A stretch of 5,965 nucleotides of DNA from Methanospirillum hungatei (GTDB lineage: Archaea; Halobacteriota; Methanomicrobia; Methanomicrobiales; Methanospirillaceae). The notes beneath the pieces are model-generated. The model made no database searches and had not been told where the DNA came from. It worked only from the letters and a program-made list of their open reading frames with translations. The position numbers and the translations under genes are program-made. Below, piece by piece: positions 1 to 5,704 of the stretch (position 1 is the stretch's first letter; each line of letters begins with the position of its first letter). The stretch is from NCBI GenBank assembly GCA_003251955.1, contig QKDV01000018.1:1-5965 (forward strand), read 5' to 3'.

Positions 1-1029
1 AAGGCATTAGAACGTCTGTACCGGAGCGAACTGGCACTCATCGAGAAGATCCAGATCACCTTCCTGACCGGTGGTGAAAATTTTGAGAATCTCTATACGA
101 TGGCACGGGAGCGGTATGAGGCAAGAGATGCTCGTGCACGGGGGCTCTCTGATGAAGAGGTGGACACATTTTATGGGTGTGCCCTCTGCCAGTCCTTTGC
201 TCCAACCCATATCTGCGTCATCACCCCGGAACGGTATGCAAACTGCGGAGCGATCAGCTGGTTTGACGGCCGGGCGGCAGCCCGGATGGACCCTGAAGGT
301 CCGATATTCCCAATCGCGAAAGAGAACTGTGTAGATCCGGAAAAAGGCGAGTACTCCGGTATAAACGAACACGCCAAGAAACGATCAATGGGCGAGGTGA
401 ACCGGGTTTACCTCTACTCTGCATTCGGTTACCCACATACATCATGCGGCTGCTTTGAGGCCATCGCATTTTATATCCCCGAGGTAGAGGGGTTCGGAAT
501 TGTTCACCGCAGGTTTCCCGGTCCAACCGTGAACGGTCTGCCTTTCTCTACCCTCGCTGATTCAACCGCCGGAGGCAGGCAGGTTGAGGGATTTCATGGA
601 ATCTCACTCGAGTACATGCGATCCAGGAAGTTCCTCCGGGCTGATGGTGGATGGAACACCATCGTCTGGATGCCAAAAGAGATCAAGGATAGTCTGGCCG
701 GATTCATACCAGATGATATCGCTGAAAAGATCGCCACCGAAGCAGATGCAACAGATGTCCAGTCACTGGAAGATTTTCTTAAAAAAACCGGTCATCCGGT
801 TGTAGAGAAATGGCCATCTCTTACAGATAATACAGATAAAGATGAGGAGCCTTCCGGGCAAGAACAAGGGTCATCATATACTCATGGAGGACAGTCACCG
901 GTGTTTGTCGCTGAAGAGTTGCCAATAACAACCGGAGGGGTGACGATCATCCTGAAAAACGCTAAGATTTACGCTGAAAAGGTGATCATCAGACCTATCG
1001 ATAAAGAGAAAAAGGGAGGGAGAAAGTAA
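1..1029 (+). CDS. cdhC: ACDS complex beta subunit CdhC (acetyl-CoA synthase, A-cluster subunit), 5'-truncated by window edge
   Basis: This subunit joins a methyl group, CO and CoA into acetyl-CoA, or cleaves it, at the Ni-Ni-[4Fe-4S] A-cluster in the cytoplasm. The frame is open from base 1 with no stop, so the gene starts upstream; the ATG at 100 is internal. The 342 visible residues hold all six A-cluster cysteines at visible positions 60, 63, 72, 82, 149 and 151 (codons 178, 187, 214, 244, 445, 451). Their spacing equals that of Moorella ACS Cys506/509/518/528/595/597, with the CGC pair at the end. The Phe three residues after the second Cys (codon 196) matches the Phe beside the proximal nickel. 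Archaeal CdhC is about 470 residues, so roughly 130 are missing. After the catalytic domain comes a hydrophilic, acidic, Gly/Ser-rich linker (about 825-900), then a short conserved beta-like tail (934-996). The stop overlaps the cdhD start, implying translational coupling. Identity is very secure. Confidence 0.97.
   Translation, partial: KALERLYRSELALIEKIQITFLTGGENFENLYTMARERYEARDARARGLSDEEVDTFYGCALCQSFAPTHICVITPERYANCGAISWFDGRAAARMDPEGPIFPIAKENCVDPEKGEYSGINEHAKKRSMGEVNRVYLYSAFGYPHTSCGCFEAIAFYIPEVEGFGIVHRRFPGPTVNGLPFSTLADSTAGGRQVEGFHGISLEYMRSRKFLRADGGWNTIVWMPKEIKDSLAGFIPDDIAEKIATEADATDVQSLEDFLKKTGHPVVEKWPSLTDNTDKDEEPSGQEQGSSYTHGGQSPVFVAEELPITTGGVTIILKNAKIYAEKVIIRPIDKEKKGGRK
1015..1019 (+). 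promoter_or_regulatory. Ribosome binding site for cdhD
   Basis: GGAGG, inside the run GGGAGGGAG, lies nine bases before the ATG at 1029 and within the last codons of cdhC. It supports this ATG as the cdhD start and coupled translation of the two subunits. Confidence 0.75.
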
Positions 1030-2282
1030 TGGGAGATGAGCCTGATATTTCAGGACTGCTACGGCTCCTGGGACCCGGGATTGCAGAACTCCTTTCCGGA
1101 CGGGAGATAATTCTGGAGAATGTAGAGCTGGATCTTGCAGAACTCGAGCTCACAATCCCGGTTGGCGGAGCACCGATTTGTCTTCCGGGTCTTCCTTTTG
1201 CCGGGACACAGCCAGCTGCAGATTCAGCATCAGGTATCGATCGATCACAATGGCCAACAGAACTCCTGCAGGAATCGTTCACACCAGTTCCTGAACCATA
1301 CCCGGCTCGTATTCGTGAGGTCACGCTCGGTGCCACAAAATGCGAAGGTGGAAGCAGGGGAAAGACTGTGACGGTAGGTGGAGCACGTTCACCCCCCTTC
1401 ACCGATCCCGGGGTAAAGCAGGTTCATCCACCTGTCATTGCGATGGATGTATTTGATACCCCGTTTCCAATGCCACGGGCATTGAAGAGTCACCTCACGG
1501 AGGTAATTGACGATCCGGCTGCATGGGCACGGATGAACGTTGAAAAATACGGGGCAGACATGGTTACTGTTCACCTGCTCAGCACCGACCCCTTGATCAA
1601 TGATGCAAGCCCAAAGGAGGCTGCAAGGACTGTTGAAGATGTGCTCCAGGCAGTTGATGTCCCTGTCATCATCGGCGGATGCGGTGACCCGAAGAAGGAT
1701 GCACAGACCTTTATTGAGATCGCAGAGATGGCAGATGGTGAGCGGCTTCTCCTCAACTCTGTCACATCAGATATGGCTGATGCAAAGACCCTTGAGCCGG
1801 TCGCAAAAGCAGCGGACAAACATGGTCACTGCATCCTGGCTTTTACCGGTCTCGACCTGAATAGTGCCAAGGAGCTGAACAGGCGTCTGTACCAGTTCTT
1901 CCCAGCTGATCGAATCCTGAATGACCTGACAACAGTAGCACTCGGGTACGGACTTGAATACTCATTCACGATCCATGAACGGGCACGAACTGCAGGACTC
2001 ATGGGAGATACAGAACTGCAGCACCCGACCATATCAGCAGCCACGAATGCCTGGTCTGCCCGTGAGGCATGGATGGATCTCGGACCAAAATTTGGCTCTC
2101 CTGATTTCAGGGGTCCGATATGGGAGACCATCGGAAGTCTGACACTCCTTCTTGCAGGAGTGGATCTCTTCCTGATGATGCACCCACTTGCAGTTTCAAC
2201 CATGAGGGACGTGTCATCTAGGCTGATAGCCGGAGGAGCAGCAAAGGCAGCAGAAGCTTCGTGGGTGAATGCCAGGATATGA
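1029..2282 (+). CDS. cdhD: ACDS complex delta subunit CdhD (corrinoid/Fe-S protein small subunit)
   Basis: CdhD pairs with CdhE to form the corrinoid protein that carries the methyl group between tetrahydromethanopterin/sarcinapterin and the CdhC A-cluster. The product has 417 residues, close to the usual archaeal size. Residues 1-45 form an N-terminal segment rich in aliphatic residues. Residues about 45-95 are a Pro/Ser-rich linker. The family hallmark TLGATKxEGGxRGKTVTVGG is at 99-118, with Cys at position 105 where I would expect an acidic or other polar residue. From about 130 to the end is a TIM-barrel-like domain starting at HPPVIAMDVFD, with PVIIGGCGDPKKDA near 215 and a Gly-rich, Ala-rich end. 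No Fe-S cysteine motif is present, as expected, since the cluster is on CdhE. The ATG overlaps the cdhC stop (TAATG) and has a GGAGG site. A cooC-like gene, found between cdhC and cdhD in Methanosarcina, is absent. Confidence 0.96.
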   Translation: MGDEPDISGLLRLLGPGIAELLSGREIILENVELDLAELELTIPVGGAPICLPGLPFAGTQPAADSASGIDRSQWPTELLQESFTPVPEPYPARIREVTLGATKCEGGSRGKTVTVGGARSPPFTDPGVKQVHPPVIAMDVFDTPFPMPRALKSHLTEVIDDPAAWARMNVEKYGADMVTVHLLSTDPLINDASPKEAARTVEDVLQAVDVPVIIGGCGDPKKDAQTFIEIAEMADGERLLLNSVTSDMADAKTLEPVAKAADKHGHCILAFTGLDLNSAKELNRRLYQFFPADRILNDLTTVALGYGLEYSFTIHERARTAGLMGDTELQHPTISAATNAWSAREAWMDLGPKFGSPDFRGPIWETIGSLTLLLAGVDLFLMMHPLAVSTMRDVSSRLIAGGAAKAAEASWVNARI

Positions 2283-2288
2283 GGAGGT
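2283..2288 (+). promoter_or_regulatory. Ribosome binding site for cdhE
   Basis: GGAGGT begins directly after the cdhD stop codon and ends three bases before the ATG at 2292. The gap between the genes is only nine bases, so this nearly full-length Shine-Dalgarno match fixes the start and implies one transcript. Confidence 0.75.
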
Positions 2289-2291
2289 AGC

Positions 2292-3719
2292 ATGGCAGAG
2301 AAGAAGAAAGGGATTCGTGAGATAAGTCCGATTGATGTGTACAAACTTCTGCCACGGACAAATTGCGGAGAGTGCGGTGTCCCGAACTGTATGGCATTTG
2401 CCACCCGGGTGGTCAACGGAGAGGCAGTAATTGATGAGTGTACACCAATCCTGGACAGCAAACATAAGGATGCATATGCCCAACTAGCAGAACTCCTCGC
2501 ACCACCGGTGAAGGCAATCACCTTCGGGACCGGGAAGACTGCCACGATTGGGGGAAAATACGTCCTTCAACGCCATGAGTTCACATACCAGTTCCCGCCA
2601 CCGATCGCTATCGATGTGTCTGACGACATGGATGAGAAGGAGATTAAGGCACGAGTACACGATATCACCGGTTTCACATATGGATACATCGGCAGGACCC
2701 TCTCCCTAGATGTAGTAGCGGTCAGGTCTGTAACCGGTGATGCAGAACGGTTTGGATCAACGGTAAAACTTGTCGCTGAATGTACTGATCTTCCTCTTAT
2801 CCTCTGTTCCCATAACCCGGATGTGATAAAGGCAGGGCTTGATATTGCAGGCAACAGACGCCCTCTTATCTATGCAGCAACCAGGAATAACTGGAAAGAG
2901 ATGGCGGACCTTGCGGTCAGGTATGGATGCCCCATAGTGGCTGCTGCCCCGGGAGATCTCACACTCCTTCGATCCCTTGTTAAAACCCTTGAATCCTGTG
3001 GAATCACCGAGATTGTGCTGGATCCGGGAACATTTGGAGACGAAGGACTTGCCGGAACAGTCTACTCATTCACTGCTATCAGAAAGGCAGCATGCAAGGA
3101 TGGGGATCCTCTGTTCGGCCTTCCAATCCTCGGCACGCCGATCGCTGTCTGGACCGGCCAGGAGCTGAGTGAAGATCAGAACCGGTGGCAGGAGGCCTAC
3201 ACTGCCTCGATCCTGATGACCCGGTATGCTGACCTGCTTATCATGCACAGTCTGGAAGGCTGGACAGTGCTTCCCCAGCTCATCTGGCGGTTCGGTCTCT
3301 ATACTGATCCGCGAAAACCGGTTTCAGTTGATCCAGGTATGCGGACATTCGGTAGTCCCGGCCCGGATGCACCGGTGCTCATAACCTCGAACTACGCACT
3401 GACCTTCTTCACCGTCGAGTCAGATATCAAATCTGCAAAGATCGACTGTTACCTGATTGTGGTCGAGACCGGAGGGCTCTCGGTCGAGGCAGCGGTTGCT
3501 GGCAGATACCTCAATGCCGAGAAGATCGCTGATGCATTGCATGAATCTGGCATTAAAGAGAAAGTCAGTCACAGGCATGTTATCCTGCCAGGTCTTGCTG
3601 CACGCCTGTCAGGAGAGACAGAAGAAGCAAGCGGATGGAGAATCATGGTCGGTCCCCGTGACTCATCAGGGATAGGAAAACTGCTCCGCGAACACTGGCC
3701 TCCGCGAGAAGACAGTTAA
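2292..3719 (+). CDS. cdhE: ACDS complex gamma subunit CdhE (corrinoid/Fe-S protein large subunit)
   Basis: CdhE binds the cobamide and a [4Fe-4S] cluster and accepts the methyl group from methyl-tetrahydromethanopterin/sarcinapterin. The product has 475 residues, the normal family length. The N-terminal cluster motif is C25-x2-C28-x4-C33-x16-C50, within NCGECGVPNC, the standard CFeSP arrangement used for low-potential electron input to cobalt. Residues about 75-345 are a TIM-barrel domain. Residues about 360-475 are the cobamide-binding domain, with NYALTFFTVESD (367-378), the segment GLSVEAAVAGRYLNAEKIA, LPGLAARLSGE and VGPRDSSGIGKLL (from 453), all family hallmarks. The classic DxHxxG cobalamin motif is absent, as expected for a base-off corrinoid protein. 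The nine-base spacing from cdhD and strong GGAGGT make the start secure. It is the physical partner of CdhD and the presumed substrate of the activator encoded next. Confidence 0.97.
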   Translation: MAEKKKGIREISPIDVYKLLPRTNCGECGVPNCMAFATRVVNGEAVIDECTPILDSKHKDAYAQLAELLAPPVKAITFGTGKTATIGGKYVLQRHEFTYQFPPPIAIDVSDDMDEKEIKARVHDITGFTYGYIGRTLSLDVVAVRSVTGDAERFGSTVKLVAECTDLPLILCSHNPDVIKAGLDIAGNRRPLIYAATRNNWKEMADLAVRYGCPIVAAAPGDLTLLRSLVKTLESCGITEIVLDPGTFGDEGLAGTVYSFTAIRKAACKDGDPLFGLPILGTPIAVWTGQELSEDQNRWQEAYTASILMTRYADLLIMHSLEGWTVLPQLIWRFGLYTDPRKPVSVDPGMRTFGSPGPDAPVLITSNYALTFFTVESDIKSAKIDCYLIVVETGGLSVEAAVAGRYLNAEKIADALHESGIKEKVSHRHVILPGLAARLSGETEEASGWRIMVGPRDSSGIGKLLREHWPPREDS

Positions 3720-3720
3720 C

Positions 3721-3726
3721 TTTTTT
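3721..3726 (+). terminator. Oligo-T run after cdhE, possible leaky terminator
   Basis: Six consecutive T lie one base after the cdhE stop. Archaeal RNA polymerase can terminate at oligo-T in non-template DNA, so this could lower transcription into the next gene. The run is short and may do nothing. The TTG that would be the most upstream start of the next gene is made from its last two bases. Confidence 0.3.
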
Positions 3727-3778
3727 GATCGTGACAGAAACGCAGAAAGATCAACACGGGAGAAAACCTGTGACGATC
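3727..3778 (+). repeat. Imperfect inverted repeat in the cdhE-activator leader
   Basis: GATCGTGACAG (3727-3737) and CTGTGACGATC (3768-3778) are reverse complements at 10 of 11 positions, with 30 bases between. As RNA, the stem would include the GTG at 3770 and leave the GGGAG at 3758 in the loop. As DNA it could be an operator. A few repeats of this quality would be expected by chance in a window this long, so only the placement makes it notable. Confidence 0.4.
3758..3762 (+). promoter_or_regulatory. Ribosome binding site deciding the activator start at GTG 3770
   Basis: GGGAG lies seven bases before the GTG at 3770. Neither the TTG at 3725 nor the GTG at 3731 has a purine-rich site at proper distance; each is preceded by the cdhE stop and a T-run. 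The match is shorter than those of cdhD and cdhE, so translation may be weaker, as would fit an activator needed in small amounts. Confidence 0.5.
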
Positions 3779-5608
3779 CTTTTCAACCCGATGAGCCGGA
3801 TGATAACCATGCCTGCAGGGCATACAGTACTTGACGCCATCCGTGAGGCAGGGATACAGTTCGAAGCAATATGTGGGGGAAAAGCCCAGTGCGGGAAATG
3901 CCGGGTTATCAGGATTAAGGGTGACTGCTCAGAAGATCAGGATATCTGCTGCCAGTGCCTCAGCCCTGGAGAGCGGAGACAGGGGTACAAACTGGCTTGT
4001 ATCACAAAAGTCTGGTCTGACGCGGAATTTACAATTCCGGTTGAATCGAGAATCGATCAACCACAGATATTGCTTACCTCAGAAGTCAGAGATCTGGAAC
4101 TAAAACCGGCAGTCTCCTGGTACCAGGTCCAGGTCATCAGGGATGGACCGTCTGCTCTTCTCGGGCCATCGATACGACTTGCAGGCTACACCGGGGTGAA
4201 ACCTCATATCAGCAGGGAATTTTCTGCAGAGATTATGGCTTCACAAGGACCTGTTGCTGTACTCGTTACCACGGCTGGTGGCATTCCCGAAGTGATCGAA
4301 ACCAGGAGAGCAGAGATTCCCATAAGGATGTATGGTGTTGCCGTTGATCTCGGGACGACAACCGTTGCAGCTCTTCTGGTTAATCTGGAGAACGGAAAGA
4401 TCGTAGCCCGTGCTTCAGCACTGAACAGGCAGATCACACATGGTGAAGAACTGGTTACCAGGATTACTATTGGACGCAGCCCTTCAGGACTTGCTTCTCT
4501 CCGGTCTGCTGCCATTGGTAGTATTAACGAGGCTATCAGCAGGCTGACAACCGAGGCAATGATAGATCCTGAAGATGTTATTGACTGCTCGATTGGTGGA
4601 AACACGGTCATGTGCTGGCTCTTTGCAGGAATTGATCCAGGGCCCCTCGATTACGTGGACGCAGAGGTTGCAACAACACCGATAGCGATCCGGGCTGATG
4701 AAGCTGAACTTCGGATTCACCCGAAAGCATGGGTCTGGTGCCTACCTGCAGTAAGCAGGTTTGTAGGGGGAGATGCAGTCGGAGACCTGATAACGGCCGG
4801 TATCGATCAGGCAGAAGAACTCTCACTTCTCATCGATCTCGGGACTAATGGTGAGATTCTGCTTGGAAACAAAGACTGGCTGGTCTCGACCTCCTGTGCA
4901 TCGGGTCCGGCATTTGAAGGAGCAGGGCTTCGATGCGGGATGAGGGCAATGCTCGGGGCGATTGAGCATGTCACCATTGATCAGGCAACCGGTGAGGCTG
5001 CCATCCGGGTTATTGGTGACACCCTGCCCAAAGGAATCTGCGGTTCCGGAATTATTGATGCAGCCCCCGCAATGGCAAAGGCCGGGATACTTGACTTTTC
5101 CGGAAAGATCGTTGAAGGTGCTCCGGGAGTGGAGAATACAGAAGATGGTCCCGGATACGTGCTGGTTCCTGCCGAAAAAACAGGCACCGGGCGCGACATC
5201 ATGATCACCAAGCAGGATATGGCGTACCTGATGGACACAAAGGCTGCAGCCTGCGGAGCCATCAGCGTGCTCATGATGAAGTACAGGGTTAAGATCGAAG
5301 ATGTTAGACATGTATACTTAGCCGGTGCTTTTGGAACATTCGGGTCAATTGATAAGCTGACCGAGTTTGGTATCATACCAGAGTTTCCACATGCAGAGTT
5401 TCACAGGATAGGAAACGGATCACTAACCGGTGCCTACCACGCACTGATCTCAATAAATTCCCGGGACCGGGCGATTCAGATTGCTGAGAAGATGGGATAT
5501 ATCGATCTGCTCGTTGATACCGATTTTATCGATGAATACTGGGCTGCACTGCGGATTCCGGGAAAAGAAGAGCTTTTTCCATCGTTTTTCAGACAAAACA
5601 ACATGTAA
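3770..5608 (+). CDS. RACE-family reductive activator of corrinoid protein (2Fe-2S ferredoxin + ASKHA/DUF4445), AcsV-like
   Basis: Members of this family use ATP and an N-terminal ferredoxin to return Co(II) corrinoid proteins to Co(I). From GTG 3770 the product has 612 residues, the usual size; TTG 3725 would add 15 residues that fall before the ferredoxin strand, and I prefer GTG for its GGGAG site. The plant-type [2Fe-2S] motif is C35-x5-C41-x2-C44 with C77 as fourth ligand. A linker follows to about 185. The ASKHA ATPase part shows DLGTTT (193-198), GGNTVM (276-281), DLGTNGE (356-362), CASGPAFEGAG (from 376), GICGSGIID (from 422) and LAGAFG (517-522). The C-terminus, with FIDEYWAAL and LFPS, is also typical. 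It differs from Methanosarcina RamA, which has C-terminal [4Fe-4S] clusters. Position behind cdhDE makes the CdhDE cobamide the likely target, as with AcsV in acetogens. Oddity: four extra cysteines (53, 60, 61, 63) in the cluster loop. The family call is secure; the target is inferred. Confidence 0.92.
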   Translation: MTILFNPMSRMITMPAGHTVLDAIREAGIQFEAICGGKAQCGKCRVIRIKGDCSEDQDICCQCLSPGERRQGYKLACITKVWSDAEFTIPVESRIDQPQILLTSEVRDLELKPAVSWYQVQVIRDGPSALLGPSIRLAGYTGVKPHISREFSAEIMASQGPVAVLVTTAGGIPEVIETRRAEIPIRMYGVAVDLGTTTVAALLVNLENGKIVARASALNRQITHGEELVTRITIGRSPSGLASLRSAAIGSINEAISRLTTEAMIDPEDVIDCSIGGNTVMCWLFAGIDPGPLDYVDAEVATTPIAIRADEAELRIHPKAWVWCLPAVSRFVGGDAVGDLITAGIDQAEELSLLIDLGTNGEILLGNKDWLVSTSCASGPAFEGAGLRCGMRAMLGAIEHVTIDQATGEAAIRVIGDTLPKGICGSGIIDAAPAMAKAGILDFSGKIVEGAPGVENTEDGPGYVLVPAEKTGTGRDIMITKQDMAYLMDTKAAACGAISVLMMKYRVKIEDVRHVYLAGAFGTFGSIDKLTEFGIIPEFPHAEFHRIGNGSLTGAYHALISINSRDRAIQIAEKMGYIDLLVDTDFIDEYWAALRIPGKEELFPSFFRQNNM

Positions 5609-5609
5609 A

Positions 5610-5647
5610 GGGAACTTCAGTTTTTTTCTTTTTGTATCCTCGTTCCC
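5610..5647 (+). repeat. Short inverted repeat after the activator gene
   Basis: GGGAAC (5610-5615) and GTTCCC (5642-5647) are perfect reverse complements, 26 bases apart, with a T-tract between them and another after. The stem is only six pairs and the loop is long, so a role in ending or protecting the transcript is possible but weakly supported. Confidence 0.3.
5621..5633 (+). terminator. Oligo-T terminator of the cdh operon (first tract)
   Basis: TTTTTTTCTTTTT begins 12 bases after the activator stop on the coding strand. This is the usual form of an archaeal intrinsic terminator and lies in a convergent intergenic region where the operon should end. Confidence 0.6.
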
Positions 5648-5656
5648 AAGACAATG

Positions 5657-5664
5657 TTTTTTTT
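5657..5664 (+). terminator. Oligo-T terminator of the cdh operon (second tract)
   Basis: Eight consecutive T lie 23 bases after the first tract. Tandem T-tracts are a common archaeal arrangement for efficient ending. It would also limit antisense transcription into the converging gene whose end is at 5705. Confidence 0.55.
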
Positions 5665-5704
5665 GTGAAATATTGACAGACGGCAGCAGGAAATAATCAA
5701 GGAA

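Larger units (their letters stand above)
5609..5704. other. Convergent intergenic region
   Basis: This AT-rich stretch separates the stop of the activator from the stop of the minus-strand gene. It holds the two + strand T-tracts and the short inverted repeat. On the minus strand the only T-rich candidates after the TGA are weak (TTGATTATTT), so a terminator for the converging gene is not clear. Confidence 0.6.

Noticed and set aside
100..102. ATG at 100 as the start of cdhC
   Set aside because: The frame is open to base 1 and the translated upstream residues are continuous with the protein; this start would cut deep into the catalytic domain and has no ribosome binding site.
1826..2545. 239-codon open stretch on the minus strand across the cdhD-cdhE junction
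   Set aside because: It is the antisense of two securely identified genes, has no recognisable motif, and its length follows from the codon bias of the + strand genes.
4331..4420. Activator as a sugar kinase, actin-like protein or BadF-type dehydratase activator
   Set aside because: The N-terminal plant-type ferredoxin and the RACE-specific motifs (GGNTVM, GICGSGIID, LAGAFG and the C-terminal LFPS region) place it in DUF4445 rather than other ASKHA families.
4204..4611. Minus-strand open stretch opposite the activator's ATPase domain
   Set aside because: It is antisense to conserved ASKHA motifs; its Ile/Ser/Ala-rich translation reflects the reverse of the + strand codons.
5481..5696. 71-codon + strand open stretch overlapping the activator's 3' end
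   Set aside because: It is out of frame with the activator, runs through the T-tracts as a Phe-rich tail, and shows no coding signal.
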